Of a stretch of 64,000 bases of DNA, positions 8,403 through 18,931 are shown one piece after another (positions within the stretch are counted from its first letter, which is position 1; each line of letters starts with the position of its first letter). The notes beneath the pieces were generated by a model. That model was not told where the DNA came from. It saw only the letters and a program-made list of their open reading frames with translations, and did not search any database. Source of the DNA: Streptomyces sp. NBC_01460 (lineage in GTDB: Bacteria > Actinomycetota > Actinomycetes > Streptomycetales > Streptomycetaceae). The stretch lies in contig NZ_CP109473.1 in NCBI RefSeq assembly GCF_036227405.1, positions 5,270,001 to 5,334,000 on the forward strand. Reading direction: 5' to 3'. Both the position numbers and the translations under genes were made by a program.

Positions 8403-8969
8403 TCAGACAGTTCCCAGATCGACCGTGACGGGGAAGGGCGCGGCGGCCTTGATCACGCCGGTGAACATCTCGCCCTCCCTGTAGGCCTTGGTGGCGGGGT
8501 CGAGAACGTACGTGTACACGAGGGGGACGCCGGTGGCGGCCTGCTCGATCCGCCAGTAGAAGGGGATGCCGGCCTTGGCGTACTGGTCCACCTTCACGAT
8601 CCGGTCCGTGGTCTCCGAGCCGGGTGACACGACCTCGACGACCAGGAGCACATGTTCCGGGCGGGTGGGTGTCAGATCGATGGTCTCCGCACGGTAGACG
8701 GCGATGTCCGGGCGGCGGTTGGTGAGGGGAACGTCCTGGAGCCGTACGTCGAAGTCCGTGTCGGCGTTCCGGTCCGGGCCCGCGGCGGCGTCCAGGGCGT
8801 TGGCCAGGATCCGGGCCAGCCGGTTGTGGCGCTTGGAGGCGCTCGGGCTCACGACGACCATGCCGTCCACGATCTCGATGCCGGCACACTGCTCGTCGGA
8901 CCAGGAGTCGTACTGCTCCGCGCTGACCTGCTGGTGCATCCATGCGGGTACGACCATCTCGGCGGTCAT
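8403..8969 (-). CDS. Uma2-family (DUF820) putative endonuclease
   Basis: A 188-residue protein of the Uma2/DUF820 family, a PD-(D/E)XK-like fold that is expanded in Streptomyces and cyanobacteria. The expected order is present: an acidic N-terminal region ([12 protein letters not shown]), RRPDIAVYR supplying the catalytic Asp (about 98), and [19 protein letters not shown] supplying Glu and Lys (about 118-132). Catalytic activity and biological role of most family members are untested. It is a single-gene unit, convergent with the cyclase-family gene. ATG 8969 is followed by a normal coding start. Confidence 0.88.
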   Translation of the reverse strand: MTAEMVVPAWMHQQVSAEQYDSWSDEQCAGIEIVDGMVVVSPSASKRHNRLARILANALDAAAGPDRNADTDFDVRLQDVPLTNRRPDIAVYRAETIDLTPTRPEHVLLVVEVVSPGSETTDRIVKVDQYAKAGIPFYWRIEQAATGVPLVYTYVLDPATKAYREGEMFTGVIKAAAPFPVTVDLGTV

Positions 8970-9143
8970 GGCGTGCCCCCTTCGAGGATGCTCGTCCGTC
9001 CGGTGCTGCTCCGCTCAGCCTACGGTCCGCATGCCGCCGGGCACCGGGTCCGCCGCCGTGCCGGGTGGGCGCCCCAGGGGCCCGACCCCGCCCCCGGTGA
9101 GCCCGTCCCCCGACGCCACCCCTCGGTGCGCAAGGATTGGGGC

Positions 9144-11171
9144 ATGGCCAACCGACTTGCGCAGACCACGTCCCCGTACCTCCTGCAGCACGCCGACAAC
9201 CCCGTCGACTGGTGGCCGTGGGCACCCGAGGCCTTCGAGGAGGCCCGGCGGCGCGGCGTCCCGGTGCTGCTCAGCGTCGGCTACGCCAGCTGCCACTGGT
9301 GTCACGTCATGGCCCACGAGTCCTTCGAGGACGCGGCCACCGCCGACTACCTCAACGCGCACTTCGTGCCGGTGAAGGTCGACCGCGAGGAGCGGCCCGA
9401 CGTCGACGCCGTGTACATGGAGGCCGTGCAGGCCGCGACCGGTCAGGGCGGCTGGCCGATGACCGTCTTCCTGACCCCGGAGGCCGAACCCTTCTACTTC
9501 GGTACGTACTTCCCGCCCGAGCCCCGCCACGGCATGCCCTCCTTCCCGCAGGTCCTCGAAGGGGTCGTGGCCGCCTGGTCCGACCGTCGTGAGGAGGTCG
9601 CCGAGGTGGCCGGGCGCATCGTCCGCGACCTCGCCGGCCGCTCCCTCACCGCCGCCGAGGGAGGACTGCCCGGCGAGGCGGAGCTGGCGCAGGCCCTGCT
9701 GCGGCTGACCCGGGACTACGACGAGAAGCACGGCGGCTTCGGCGGAGCGCCCAAGTTCCCGCCGTCCATGGTCATCGAGTTCCTGCTGCGCCACCACGCC
9801 CGCACGGGTGCCGAGGGCGCCCTGCAGATGGCCGCCGACAGCTGCGCGGCCATGGCGCACGGCGGGATCTACGACCAGCTCGGCGGCGGATTCGCCCGCT
9901 ACGCGGTGGACCGTGAGTGGGTGGTCCCGCACTTCGAGAAGATGCTCTACGACAACGCCCTGCTCTGCCGCGTGTACGCCCATCTCTGGCGGGTCACCGG
10001 CTCGGACCTGGCCCGCCGGGTGGCCCTGGAGACGGCCGACTTCATGGTGCGCGAACTGCGCACCGTCGAGGGCGGTTTCGCCTCCGCGCTGGACGCCGAC
10101 AGCGCGGACGCGCAGGGACGGCACGTCGAAGGCGCGTACTACGTGTGGACCCCCGCCCAGCTGCGCGAGGTGCTGGGCGACCAGGACGCCGCCTTCGCCG
10201 CCGAGTACTTCGGGGTGACCGAGGAAGGCACCTTCGAGGAGGGCTCCTCCGTCCTGCGGCTCGTGGGAGCCGGTGAGGCGGAGCCCGCCGACGCCGGGCG
10301 CGTCGCCGACGTGCGGGCCCGGCTGCTGGCGGCGCGCGATCTGCGGGTGCGCCCCGAGCGCGACGACAAGATCGTCGCCGCCTGGAACGGGCTGGCGATC
10401 GCCGCCCTCGCCGAGACCGGTGCCTACTTCGACCGTCCGGACCTGGTCGAGCGGGCCACCGAGGCCGCCGACCTGCTGGTGCGGGTGCACATGGGCGACG
10501 TCGCCCGGCTCTGCCGCACCTCGAAGGACGGCCACGCGGGGGCCAACTCCGGGGTCCTGGAGGACTACGGCGACGTCGCCGAGGGCTTCCTCGCCCTCGC
10601 CTCCGTCACCGGTGAGGGCGCCTGGCTGGAGTTCGCGGGCTTCCTGCTGGACATCGTGCTGGAGCACTTCTCGGGCGAGGGCGGGCAGCTGTTCGACACC
10701 GCCGACGACGCGGAGCAGCTGATCCGGCGCCCCCAGGACCCCACCGACAGCGCCACCCCGGCCGGCTGGACCGCCGCCGCCGGCGCGCTGCTCTCCTACG
10801 CCGCGCACACCGGCTCCGAGCCGCACCGTACGGCGGCCGAGGGCGCCCTCGGGATCGTCGGGGCCCTCGGCCCGAAGGCCCCCCGGTTCATCGGCTGGGG
10901 GCTCGCGGTCGCCGAGGCGCTGCTGGACGGTCCGCGCGAGGTCGCGGTGGCCGGACCGGTCGGCGGGGAGCTGCACCGGACGGCGCTGCTGGGACGGGCG
11001 CCCGGCGCGGTCGTGGCGGCGGGCGAGGTGGCGGACGCGGGCACCGAGTTCCCGCTGCTGGTGGACCGGCCGCTGGTGGGCGGTGAGCCGACCGCGTACG
11101 TCTGCCGGCACTTCGTGTGTGACGCGCCGACCACGGACGCGGGGGAGCTCGCCGTGAAGCTGGGCGGCTGA
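9144..11171 (+). CDS. YyaL/SSP411-family thioredoxin-domain protein
   Basis: A 675-residue protein. The N-terminal thioredoxin-like domain (about 1-165) contains the family motif SCHWCHVM at about 46-53, and the C-terminal part resembles a six-hairpin glycosidase fold. The family (Bacillus YyaL, human spermatogenesis-associated protein 20) is widely conserved and its biochemical role is unsettled. I chose ATG 9144 ([20 protein letters not shown]), the usual start of the family; the frame continues upstream through the divergent Uma2 promoter. A strong hairpin follows the stop. Confidence 0.93.
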   Translation: MANRLAQTTSPYLLQHADNPVDWWPWAPEAFEEARRRGVPVLLSVGYASCHWCHVMAHESFEDAATADYLNAHFVPVKVDREERPDVDAVYMEAVQAATGQGGWPMTVFLTPEAEPFYFGTYFPPEPRHGMPSFPQVLEGVVAAWSDRREEVAEVAGRIVRDLAGRSLTAAEGGLPGEAELAQALLRLTRDYDEKHGGFGGAPKFPPSMVIEFLLRHHARTGAEGALQMAADSCAAMAHGGIYDQLGGGFARYAVDREWVVPHFEKMLYDNALLCRVYAHLWRVTGSDLARRVALETADFMVRELRTVEGGFASALDADSADAQGRHVEGAYYVWTPAQLREVLGDQDAAFAAEYFGVTEEGTFEEGSSVLRLVGAGEAEPADAGRVADVRARLLAARDLRVRPERDDKIVAAWNGLAIAALAETGAYFDRPDLVERATEAADLLVRVHMGDVARLCRTSKDGHAGANSGVLEDYGDVAEGFLALASVTGEGAWLEFAGFLLDIVLEHFSGEGGQLFDTADDAEQLIRRPQDPTDSATPAGWTAAAGALLSYAAHTGSEPHRTAAEGALGIVGALGPKAPRFIGWGLAVAEALLDGPREVAVAGPVGGELHRTALLGRAPGAVVAAGEVADAGTEFPLLVDRPLVGGEPTAYVCRHFVCDAPTTDAGELAVKLGG

Positions 11172-11178
11172 CGGGCGT

Positions 11179-11216
11179 ACGGCGAAGGGGCCGGCCGATG
11201 GCCGGGCCCTTCGCCG
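11179..11216. terminator. Bidirectional terminator hairpin
   Basis: ACGGCGAAGG-GGCCGGCC pairs almost perfectly with GGCCGGGCCCTTCGCCGT around a 2-3 base loop. It lies between the convergent YyaL and hemolysin III genes. Confidence 0.8.
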
Positions 11217-11227
11217 TGACGGATCGG

Positions 11228-11911
11228 TCACTGCTGGTAGGCGACCAGGGAGATCCCGACGTAGTGCGCGATGAACGCCGCGAGCGTCAGCGAGTGGAAC
11301 ACCTCGTGGAAGCCGAACCAGCGCGGTGAAGGGTTCGGGCGCTTGAGGCCGTAGATGACGCCGCCCGCGCTGTAGAGCAGCCCGCCGACGATGACGAGCA
11401 CCAGCACCGCGATGCCGCCGGCGCGCATGAAGTCCGGCAGGAAGAACACCGCGGCCCAGCCCATCGCGATGTAGCACGGGGTGTAGAGCCAGCGCGGGGC
11501 GCCGACCCAGAAGACGCGGAAGGCGATACCGGCCGCCGCGGCGCCCCAGATCGCCCACAGGAGCGGGCGGCTGGTGGACTCCGGCAGCAGCAGGAGGGTC
11601 AGCGGCGTGTAGGTGCCCGCGATGATCAGGAAGATGTTGGCGTGGTCGAGCCTGCGCAGCACGGCCTCGCCGCGCGGGCCCCAGGTGCCCCGGTGGTAGA
11701 CCCCGCTCACACCGAACAGCAGGCAGGCGCTGAGCACGTAGACGGCGCAGGCGACCCGTGCGCGCGTGCTGTCGGACAGGGCGATCAGGACGATCCCGGC
11801 GATGACCACCGCGGGGAACATGCCCGCGTGCAGCCAGCCGCGCATCCGTGGCTTGACCGGGACGGGGTCGGTGAGCTCGACGGGTCCGGACCCGGGGGCG
11901 GCAGAAGTCAT
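11228..11911 (-). CDS. Hemolysin III family (PAQR) integral membrane protein
   Basis: A 227-residue membrane protein with seven predicted helices. It carries the PAQR/hemolysin III metal-site residues: Ser and His in SGVYHRG (about 69-75), Asp and His in RLDHANI (about 87-93), and two His in FHEVFHSL near the C-terminus (about 202-209). The fold is shared with adiponectin receptors, which are zinc-dependent ceramidases; in bacteria the family is linked to membrane homeostasis. The first 24 residues are a soluble Pro-rich leader. A perfect 8-bp inverted repeat lies just upstream of the ATG. Confidence 0.92.
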   Translation of the reverse strand: MTSAAPGSGPVELTDPVPVKPRMRGWLHAGMFPAVVIAGIVLIALSDSTRARVACAVYVLSACLLFGVSGVYHRGTWGPRGEAVLRRLDHANIFLIIAGTYTPLTLLLLPESTSRPLLWAIWGAAAAGIAFRVFWVGAPRWLYTPCYIAMGWAAVFFLPDFMRAGGIAVLVLVIVGGLLYSAGGVIYGLKRPNPSPRWFGFHEVFHSLTLAAFIAHYVGISLVAYQQ

Positions 11912-11921
11912 ATCGGCATGC

Positions 11922-11941
11922 TACCTACGCCCCCGTAGGTA
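11922..11941. promoter_or_regulatory. Perfect inverted repeat upstream of hemolysin III gene, candidate operator
   Basis: TACCTACG (11922-11929) and CGTAGGTA (11934-11941) form a perfect 8-bp dyad around CCCC, 10 bp upstream of the start codon. No dedicated regulator is adjacent. Position and symmetry suggest a repressor site overlapping the promoter. Confidence 0.45.
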
Positions 11942-11978
11942 ACTGCTACACGTGGCGATGCTCACGTGGGCGGCCCTC

Positions 11979-12007
11979 TGGACATATGGGCGGGATAGTC
12001 GGATGAT
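11979..12007 (+). promoter_or_regulatory. Candidate pckG promoter
   Basis: TGGACA (11979-11984) and GATGAT (12002-12007) are separated by 17 bp and lie about 110 bp before the PEP carboxykinase start. Two CACGTGG repeats at 11950 and 11963 precede the -35 box. The match to the sigma-70-type consensus is moderate. Confidence 0.35.
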
Positions 12008-12118
12008 CAAATGAGTGCGGTCGGCACCGGATGAGCGCCAGGGGAATTCGAAGGGGTCAGCATCCGGGTCGCAGCCCCCACGGGGCCTGACAACACACCC
12101 TCATCACAAGGAGCGATC

Positions 12119-13945
12119 GTGGCGCGAGACATCGCGGCTCCCCTCACTGTTCCCACTCGGCACCAGGAGCTGGCCTCCTGGGTGGACGAGATCGCCGCCC
12201 TCACCCAGCCGGACCGCGTGGTCTGGTGCGACGGCTCGGAGGCCGAGTACGAGCGCCTGTGCGAGGAGCTCGTCGCCAAGGGCACCTTCACCAAGCTGGA
12301 CCCGGTCAAGCGTCCCAACTCGTACTACGCCGCATCCGACCCGAGCGACGTCGCGCGCGTCGAGACCCGGACGTTCATCTGCTCCGAGAAGGAGGAGGAC
12401 GCCGGTCCGACGAACCACTGGAAGGACCCCGCCGAGATGCGGGAGATCTTCGTGGGGGAGAAGGGCGTCTTCCGCGGTTCCATGCGCGGCCGCACGATGT
12501 ACGTCGTCCCGTTCTGCATGGGCCCCGTCGGCTCGCCGCTCTCCGCGATCGGCGTGGAGATCACCGACTCCGCCTACGTCGCCGTCTCGATGCGCACGAT
12601 GACGCGCATGGGCCAGGAGGTCCTCGACGAGCTCGGTACCGACGGCTTCTTCGTCAAGGCCGTGCACACCCTCGGCGCACCCCTGGCCGCGGGCGAGGCC
12701 GACGTGCCGTGGCCCTGCAACGCCACCAAGTACATCTCGCACTTCCCCGAGGACCGCGAGATCTGGTCCTACGGCTCCGGCTACGGCGGCAACGCCCTGC
12801 TCGGCAAGAAGTGCTACGCGCTCCGCATCGCCTCGGTGATGGCCCGCGACGAGGGCTGGCTCGCCGAGCACATGCTGATCCTCAAGCTCACGCCGCCGCG
12901 CGGGGAGTCGAAGTACGTCGCCGCGGCCTTCCCGAGTGCCTGCGGCAAGACCAACCTCGCCATGCTGGAGCCCACGATCTCCGGCTGGACCGTCGAGACC
13001 ATCGGCGACGACATCGCGTGGATGCGGTTCGGCGAGGACGGCCGGCTGTACGCCATCAACCCGGAGGCCGGCTTCTTCGGCGTCGCGCCCGGCACCGGCG
13101 AGCACACCAACGCCAACGCCATGAAGACGATGTGGGGCAACTCCGTCTTCACCAACGTCGCGCTCACCGACGACGGCGACGTGTGGTGGGAGGGCATGAC
13201 CGAGGAGGCGCCCGCGCACCTCACCGACTGGAAGGGTAACGACTGGACGCCCGAGTCCGGCACGCCCGCCGCCCACCCCAACGCCCGCTTCACCGTGCCG
13301 GCCGGGCAGTGCCCGATCATCGCGCCCGAGTGGGAGGACCCGAAGGGCGTGCCGATCTCGGCCATCCTCTTCGGTGGCCGCCGTGCCTCCGCGGTCCCGC
13401 TGGTCACCGAGTCCTTCACCTGGCAGCACGGCGTCTTCCTCGGGGCCAACGTCGCCTCCGAGAAGACCGCCGCCGCCGAGGGCAAGGTCGGCGAGCTGCG
13501 CCGCGACCCGTTCGCCATGCTGCCGTTCTGCGGCTACAACATGGGCGACTACATGAAGCACTGGATCGAGGTCGGCGCCGACAAGGCGGACCAGTCGAAG
13601 CTCCCGAAGATCTACTACGTGAACTGGTTCCGCAAGAACGAGGCGGGCTCGTTCGTGTGGCCCGGCTTCGGTGAGAACAGCCGCGTCCTCAAGTGGATCG
13701 TCGAGAGGCTGGAGGGCACCGCCGAGGGCGTCGAGACGCCGATCGGGATCCTGCCGTCCAAGGGCTCGATCGATGCCGAGGGACTCGACCTCTCCGAGTC
13801 CGACCTCGACTTCCTGCTCACCGTGGACAAGGAGGTCTGGCGCGAGGAGGCGGCGCTGATCCCCGAGCACCTGAACACCTTCGGTGACCACACGCCGAAG
13901 GAGCTGTGGGACGAGTACCGCGCGCTGGTCCGGCGCCTGGGCTGA
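12119..13945 (+). CDS. pckG: Phosphoenolpyruvate carboxykinase (GTP)
   Basis: A 608-residue GTP-dependent PEP carboxykinase, which converts oxaloacetate and GTP to phosphoenolpyruvate, CO2 and GDP. It is cytosolic, metal-dependent and the gateway of gluconeogenesis. The kinase-1a P-loop with the reactive Cys is visible as [12 protein letters not shown] (about 272-283). [19 protein letters not shown] near residue 500 is the conserved nucleotide-base region. The length matches the family (about 600-620). Translation begins at GTG 12119 after AAGGAG at 12108-12113. It is monocistronic, with a terminator downstream. Confidence 0.98.
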   Translation: MARDIAAPLTVPTRHQELASWVDEIAALTQPDRVVWCDGSEAEYERLCEELVAKGTFTKLDPVKRPNSYYAASDPSDVARVETRTFICSEKEEDAGPTNHWKDPAEMREIFVGEKGVFRGSMRGRTMYVVPFCMGPVGSPLSAIGVEITDSAYVAVSMRTMTRMGQEVLDELGTDGFFVKAVHTLGAPLAAGEADVPWPCNATKYISHFPEDREIWSYGSGYGGNALLGKKCYALRIASVMARDEGWLAEHMLILKLTPPRGESKYVAAAFPSACGKTNLAMLEPTISGWTVETIGDDIAWMRFGEDGRLYAINPEAGFFGVAPGTGEHTNANAMKTMWGNSVFTNVALTDDGDVWWEGMTEEAPAHLTDWKGNDWTPESGTPAAHPNARFTVPAGQCPIIAPEWEDPKGVPISAILFGGRRASAVPLVTESFTWQHGVFLGANVASEKTAAAEGKVGELRRDPFAMLPFCGYNMGDYMKHWIEVGADKADQSKLPKIYYVNWFRKNEAGSFVWPGFGENSRVLKWIVERLEGTAEGVETPIGILPSKGSIDAEGLDLSESDLDFLLTVDKEVWREEAALIPEHLNTFGDHTPKELWDEYRALVRRLG

Positions 13946-14020
13946 TCCCCTCACCGTCCCCGCGGCCGGGTCACTTCGGCATCCGCCCTGACCTGTGGGG
14001 TCGACGGCCCGCCGCGGCAC

Positions 14021-14053
14021 GGCACCCGGAGCCCCCTCATGGTTCCGGGTGCC
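14021..14053 (+). terminator. Rho-independent-type terminator after pckG
   Basis: GGCACCCGGA (14021-14030) pairs perfectly with TCCGGGTGCC (14044-14053), followed by the T-rich GCTTCTTT. Confidence 0.85.
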
Positions 14054-14216
14054 GCTTCTTTCCAGGAGAACGCCTCCGGCGGGGCAGCACCCCATTTCAG
14101 GGGGAACGTCCATGCATCGCCAACAACTTGCGCACATAACCTTCACATCTGTTGCATGATCCCCCCAGGGCGCCGACCGGTACGGCGGGCGCCGACAACC
14201 GTGTGGGGGGCAACAG

Positions 14217-15953
14217 TTGAACAGGCCAGGACAGAGGAAGCGCGGACTCGCGACACTCCTCGCGCTCACGCTCGGCGGCGCGGGACTCACCGTGTTCGCG
14301 GCGCCGACGGCCCAGGCGGCGGACGACGACGTGGCCAAGGTGCCCATCACGTCGTTCTCCTCGATGGTCGTGGACTCCGCGCACGAACGGATCTACATCA
14401 GCGACGACACCCGGAGCCTGAACACCAAGTCGTCGGTCCTCGTCTACACCTTCCAGGGGCAGCGCGTCGGCACCCTGACGAGCAGCTACGGAGCCGTGGG
14501 CGGCATGGCGCTCTCCGCGGACAGCAGCAAGCTGTTCGTGTCGGAGATGGGCCGGATCGCCGCGTACGACACGGAGACGTACGCGAAGACCGTCCACACG
14601 GCCACCACGTACTACGGCGAGTGCGGACGCCAGGTCGCCTACGCGGGCGGCAAGGTGTGGCACACGGAGACGCCGACCGCCAGCCAGTGCGACCAGTACC
14701 GGAGCTACCTCTACGGCAGCGCCCTCGGCGCGCCCCACGCGACCGGCTGGGAGGGCACCGGAAAGCTCTACTTCGCGACGGCGCCCCAGGCGCCCGGGAC
14801 GCTGGTCATGGGCCAGACGCTGAGCACGGCCGGGACCGACCCCTATCTCACCGCGTTCGACAGCAGCGGTGACACCCTCGTCCGGGGGCCGCAGCGCCGC
14901 TTCGCGGACGGCGAGGGGGTGGGCGGGCTCGACCTCAAGGACCTCGCGCTGTCCCCGGACGGCAGCCGGGTCGCGGTCGCCGACGCGGCGTACGGCACCC
15001 GGCTGCTCGACGCGGGCGACCTGTCCGACGCCCCGACGCCCTACCGGGCGCTGCCGGAGGGGGCCAAGGCGTCCGCCGTCGCGTTCAGCGGGGACGGGGA
15101 GTACATCGCCCGGGGCGCCACGGCGGCCGGTTCCGTACCCGATCTACTGATCCAGAAGGCCGACCCGGAGGAGGGCGCCTCGGCGTTCGAGTTCGCCTTC
15201 GAGGGCGACCTCGACGGTGCCCGGGTCGCGCCGCGGGGCCTGGGCTGGTCGAAGGACGGCTCCCGGCTCTTCGCCCTGACCACCAACTCCACGGGCACGT
15301 CCTACTGGCTGCACGTGATCCAGCCGCCCGCCGCCCAGTACGACGCGCGCTTCACCGGCGCGCTGTCCACCACCCCGGCAGCGCCGGTCGTCGGCGAACC
15401 GCTCGGCATCCGGGGCCGGCTCGAACTCGACGGCGCCGCACCCGCCGAGCCGGTCAAGGTGTCCGCGGTACGCCGTGACGCCGACGGCGACCGCAAGCTC
15501 GCCGCCGTGGAGGTCGACACGGACGGCACGTTCACCGTCCTCGACGTCCCCTCGCTGGTCGGCGAGGCCACGTACACCCTGTCCTTCCTGGGGGGCGTGA
15601 CCCATCGTCCCGCCGAGGACGTCACCCTCCAGGTCACGGTGGCCAAGGCGCCGACGGCCATCGCGCTCACGGCCCCGGCCGAGGCGACGAAGAACCAGAG
15701 CCTGGAGATCACCGGCACCCTGACCGGCCAGGGCCGGGCGCTTCCCTCAGGCATCACGCTGTCCGTGCGGCGGACGGACAAGAAGGGCACCGGCACCCTG
15801 ACGTCGGCGGCGGTCGCGGCCGACGGCACCTTCAGGATCAACGACCTGCCGTCCGTCCGGGGTGAGGTCGTCTACACGGTCGCCTACGCGGGGGACGGGC
15901 TGCACAGTGCCTCGACCGCCTCGGCCACGGTGCGGGTCCGTCCCGCAGCGTAG
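14217..15953 (+). CDS. Secreted beta-propeller protein with Ig-like repeats
   Basis: A 578-residue exported protein with a Sec signal peptide: basic RKRG, a hydrophobic core, and the cleavage site APTAQAA at about 31-37. Residues about 45-375 contain YncE/WD40-like repeats such as SVAFSGDGEYIARG, LALSPDGSRVAVAD and LGWSKDGSRLFALT, typical of a seven-bladed propeller. Two Ig-like repeats follow (about 380-480 and 480-578). A surface or extracellular binding role is likely, with no enzyme motif. The start is TTG 14217 after a G-run at 14205-14210; no in-frame ATG/GTG lies nearby with a usable ribosome site. Confidence 0.87.
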   Translation: MNRPGQRKRGLATLLALTLGGAGLTVFAAPTAQAADDDVAKVPITSFSSMVVDSAHERIYISDDTRSLNTKSSVLVYTFQGQRVGTLTSSYGAVGGMALSADSSKLFVSEMGRIAAYDTETYAKTVHTATTYYGECGRQVAYAGGKVWHTETPTASQCDQYRSYLYGSALGAPHATGWEGTGKLYFATAPQAPGTLVMGQTLSTAGTDPYLTAFDSSGDTLVRGPQRRFADGEGVGGLDLKDLALSPDGSRVAVADAAYGTRLLDAGDLSDAPTPYRALPEGAKASAVAFSGDGEYIARGATAAGSVPDLLIQKADPEEGASAFEFAFEGDLDGARVAPRGLGWSKDGSRLFALTTNSTGTSYWLHVIQPPAAQYDARFTGALSTTPAAPVVGEPLGIRGRLELDGAAPAEPVKVSAVRRDADGDRKLAAVEVDTDGTFTVLDVPSLVGEATYTLSFLGGVTHRPAEDVTLQVTVAKAPTAIALTAPAEATKNQSLEITGTLTGQGRALPSGITLSVRRTDKKGTGTLTSAAVAADGTFRINDLPSVRGEVVYTVAYAGDGLHSASTASATVRVRPAA

Positions 15954-15997
15954 CCTCCGCGCGTGAGGCGGGTCCGGTCCGCGCCCGCTCGTGCAGG

Positions 15998-16038
15998 GCA
16001 CCCGGTCCACGCGTCTTCGCGACCCGTGGACCGGGTGC
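15998..16038. terminator. Bidirectional terminator hairpin
   Basis: GCACCCGGTCCACG (15998-16011) pairs perfectly with CGTGGACCGGGTGC (16025-16038). It separates the convergent beta-propeller gene and the small minus-strand gene ending at 16040. Confidence 0.85.
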
Positions 16039-16039
16039 G

Positions 16040-16438
16040 TCAGGGGGCGCCGACCAGGACCGCCGGCGCGGCGGGAGCGGCGAGGGCCGCGGTGTGCGTG
16101 TCCATGGCCTCGGCCGCGAGGATCGCCGCCGCGGTGTCGGCGCGGGACGCGGCGACCACGAGGGCCCGGCCGGCCAGGGCGTGGGCGCGGCGGTGCAGGG
16201 CGGCCGGGGACGCCTCGCTCCGTCCGGCGTGCCGGGCGGGCGGCGCGGAACGCAGCCGGGCCACCTGCTGGGCGATGCGGTCGCCCATGGCGTCCAGGCC
16301 CAGTTCGTCGGTGACGGCGAGGAGGGCCGCGAGATGCCCGGCGAGCTGGATGTCCAGCTCGTCCTCACGGCTGCGGTGCGGGAAATCGGCGTCGTCGGCC
16401 GATGTGTGGACCGACTTGGTGCGGATCGGCTCGTACAT
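16040..16438 (-). CDS. Small Ala-rich hypothetical protein
   Basis: A 132-residue protein I do not recognise. It has a charged N-terminus (SHRSREDELDIQLA-like) and an Ala-rich helical C-terminal half with no signal peptide or membrane segment. GGAGG lies 7 bp upstream of ATG 16438. It stands alone between a terminator and the aminotransferase gene, which is on the same strand. The upstream region (16455-16495) is clearly AT-richer than its surroundings and contains TAGGAT as a possible -10 box. It is cytosolic, with function unknown. Confidence 0.75.
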   Translation of the reverse strand: MYEPIRTKSVHTSADDADFPHRSREDELDIQLAGHLAALLAVTDELGLDAMGDRIAQQVARLRSAPPARHAGRSEASPAALHRRAHALAGRALVVAASRADTAAAILAAEAMDTHTAALAAPAAPAVLVGAP

Positions 16439-16518
16439 GGGTGGCCTCCTGGTGTCGCTGTAAGGCCATCCTATCTTGGATTCAGTCTAAAGTTGTGTCG
16501 GATCCGAAGATCTTGGTC

Positions 16519-17730
16519 CTACGGCTGGCTGTACCCGTCCAGGAAGTTCCCGATCCGGGTCACCGCGTCGGTCAGGTCCTTGGCCGGAGGCAGCGTGACC
16601 ACCCGGAAGTGATCGGGTTCCGGCCAGTTGAAGCCCGTGCCCTGCACGACCATGATCTTCTCGGCCCGCAGCAGGTCGAGGACCATCTGCCGGTCGTCCT
16701 TGATCTTGAAGACCTTGGGATCGAGCCTCGGGAAGAGGTACAGCGCCCCCTTCGGCTTCACACAGGTGACCCCGGGGATCTGGGTGAGCAGGTCGTACGC
16801 CACGTCCCGCTGCTCCAGGATCCGTCCGCCCGGCAACACCAGCTCGTTGATCGACTGCCGTCCGCCGAGCGCGGTGGCCACCGCGTGCTGGGCGGGCATG
16901 TTGGCGCACAGGCGCATGTTCGCCAGGACCGTCAGGCCCTCGATGTACGAGGAGGCGTGTGCCTTCGGGCCGCAGACCGCCATCCAGCCGGAGCGGTAAC
17001 CGGCGATCCGGTAGTTCTTCGAGAGCCCGTTGAAGGTGAGCACCATCAGATCCGGGGCGATGGCGGCGGTCGGGGTGTGCGTCGCGCCGTCGTAGAGGAT
17101 CCGGTCGTAGATCTCGTCGGAGCAGACGACCAGGTTGTGGCGCCGGGCGATCTCCGTCAGCCCGCGCAGCATCTCGTCGTCGTAGACCGCGCCCGTCGGG
17201 TTGTTCGGGTTGATGATCACGAGCGCCTTGGTGCGGTCGGTGATCTTCCGCTCGATGTCCGCGAGGTCGGGCATCCAGTCGGCCTGCTCGTCGCACCGGT
17301 AGTGCACGGCCGTCCCGCCGGCCAGCGCGACCGACGCCGTCCACAGCGGGTAGTCCGGAGCGGGGACGAGCACCTCGTCGCCGTCGTCGAGCAGCGCCTG
17401 CATCGACATCTGGATCAGCTCGGAGACGCCGTTGCCCAGGTAGATGTCCTCGACGCCGAGGTCGATCCCCTTGGTCTGGTAGTGCTGCATCACCGCGCGG
17501 CGCGCGGAGAGCAGGCCCTTCGCGTCGCCGTAGCCGTGGGCGCCCGAGAGGTTGCGCAGGATGTCCTCGAGGATCTCCGGCGGGCACTCGAACCCGAACG
17601 CCGCCGGGTTGCCCGTGTTGAGCTTGAGGATGCGATGACCTGCGGCTTCGAGCCGCATCGCTTCCTCGAGCACGGGGCCGCGGATTTCGTAACAGACGCC
17701 GGAGAGCTTCGTGGACTGGATGACCTGCAT
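16519..17730 (-). CDS. alaA: PLP-dependent aminotransferase, AlaA-like (class I/II)
   Basis: A 403-residue class I/II aminotransferase. GNPAAFGFECPPEI near residues 40-53, NPNNPTGAVY (about 175-184) and the PLP-lysine region FNGLSKNYRIAGYRSGW (about 233-249, Schiff-base Lys in SKNYR) match E. coli AlaA/YfbQ, also in length. Those enzymes transfer the amino group between glutamate and pyruvate. I chose ATG 17730; the frame continues upstream into unrelated sequence. The gene symbol rests on overall resemblance, so a related aromatic or valine-pyruvate aminotransferase is possible. Confidence 0.88.
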   Translation of the reverse strand: MQVIQSTKLSGVCYEIRGPVLEEAMRLEAAGHRILKLNTGNPAAFGFECPPEILEDILRNLSGAHGYGDAKGLLSARRAVMQHYQTKGIDLGVEDIYLGNGVSELIQMSMQALLDDGDEVLVPAPDYPLWTASVALAGGTAVHYRCDEQADWMPDLADIERKITDRTKALVIINPNNPTGAVYDDEMLRGLTEIARRHNLVVCSDEIYDRILYDGATHTPTAAIAPDLMVLTFNGLSKNYRIAGYRSGWMAVCGPKAHASSYIEGLTVLANMRLCANMPAQHAVATALGGRQSINELVLPGGRILEQRDVAYDLLTQIPGVTCVKPKGALYLFPRLDPKVFKIKDDRQMVLDLLRAEKIMVVQGTGFNWPEPDHFRVVTLPPAKDLTDAVTRIGNFLDGYSQP

Positions 17731-17980
17731 GGCTGCGAGCTTACGACCGTGCCTCGCGCGGTGCGCCCGGTTCGCGCACCTGTTGCTCCCTCCGGGGACG
17801 CGCGCCGGCGCGCCGGGTCTTCCATCGGCATGCCGCCCCGCCCGCAGACCGTGGGAAGGGCCGGTCGGGGCGGCGCCGCGGCTTGGAATGGGCGCGTGGG
17901 GCGCGGGGCCGGGTGAGATGCGCCACGCGGGGGCGCGCACCAGGCCCCCGCGCCCCCGCGCGACGGGGCGCGGGAACCGG

Positions 17981-18799
17981 TCAGCCGGGCAGGACGGTCC
18001 CCTCGGGCAGGCGTACGCCGAAGTCCTCGGCCAGCACCCGCAGCACCTCGGCGGAGTCGCTCAGCTCCCGTTCCTCGACCGTGCCGTCGTCGGCGGTCTC
18101 CACGAGCGTCCGCCCGGACAGGGCCCGGTGCAGGCCCGGCAAGGTGCGCTGGGCGTACACCGCCTGCCGGAACGGCGAGCGCGGGTTCGTGGCGATGTGC
18201 CAGTTGATGACCTCGTAGTCCGGGGCCTCGAAGGGCTCCAGGGTGAACTCGTACTGCGGCTCCCAGTAGCCGCCCTTGTCCGTCTGGAGCTCCCACATCT
18301 CCAGCGGCCCGTCGTGCGGGGCGTGCACCAGCCGGTGGCGGCGCGGGGTGTCGACCAGCTCGGTGTCCACCACCAGCGGGATCGGCTCCAGCAGCGCCCC
18401 GTGCGAGCCGAAGCCGACGTCGGCCAGCCAGGAGGTGGGCTCCCCCTCCACGTCCACCTGCATGAGCATGTGCGTCCGGGGCCGGACGTCACCGGGCGCG
18501 GCGCCCACCACCACCCGCGCGGTCAGCAGCGTCACCCGGAACCCGAGCTGGGTCAGGACGGCGGTCAGGAGGGTGTTGTGCTCGTAGCAGTACCCGCCGC
18601 GCTCGCTGCGGACGAGCTTCCTCTCCAGGTCCGGGAGCGCGAGGGACGGGGCGCCGACGAGGAGGGGCTCCAGATTCTCGAACGGGATGCCCAGCACGTG
18701 GGCGCGGTGCACGGACCGCAGCACCTCCACGGTGGGGCGGCGGTCCGTGTCTCCCGCCCAGCCGATGCGGGCGAAGTAGGCGTCGAGGTCGAGTGTCAT
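17981..18799 (-). CDS. Arylamine N-acetyltransferase
   Basis: A 272-residue NAT-family enzyme with the full catalytic triad Cys71 (RGGYCYEHN), His110 (RTHMLM) and Asp127 (LADVGFG). These enzymes transfer acetyl from acetyl-CoA to arylamines, hydrazines or arylhydroxylamines through a Cys thioester. In actinomycetes relatives also close macrolactams in polyketide pathways (RifF type), but no polyketide genes are nearby, so a xenobiotic role is more likely. Length and motif spacing match bacterial NATs. It is apparently monocistronic. Confidence 0.94.
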   Translation of the reverse strand: MTLDLDAYFARIGWAGDTDRRPTVEVLRSVHRAHVLGIPFENLEPLLVGAPSLALPDLERKLVRSERGGYCYEHNTLLTAVLTQLGFRVTLLTARVVVGAAPGDVRPRTHMLMQVDVEGEPTSWLADVGFGSHGALLEPIPLVVDTELVDTPRRHRLVHAPHDGPLEMWELQTDKGGYWEPQYEFTLEPFEAPDYEVINWHIATNPRSPFRQAVYAQRTLPGLHRALSGRTLVETADDGTVEERELSDSAEVLRVLAEDFGVRLPEGTVLPG

Positions 18800-18931
18800 A
18801 CCCCGACACTACGCAGACACTCAGGGGTTTCTCACCTGCCCTGACGGCGCAGAAGACACGGGGAACGCGGCCCCACCGCGCCCTGCGGCGGGCGCGGATC
18901 CCGCGGGGACGAGGGCCCGGCTTCCCGCGGC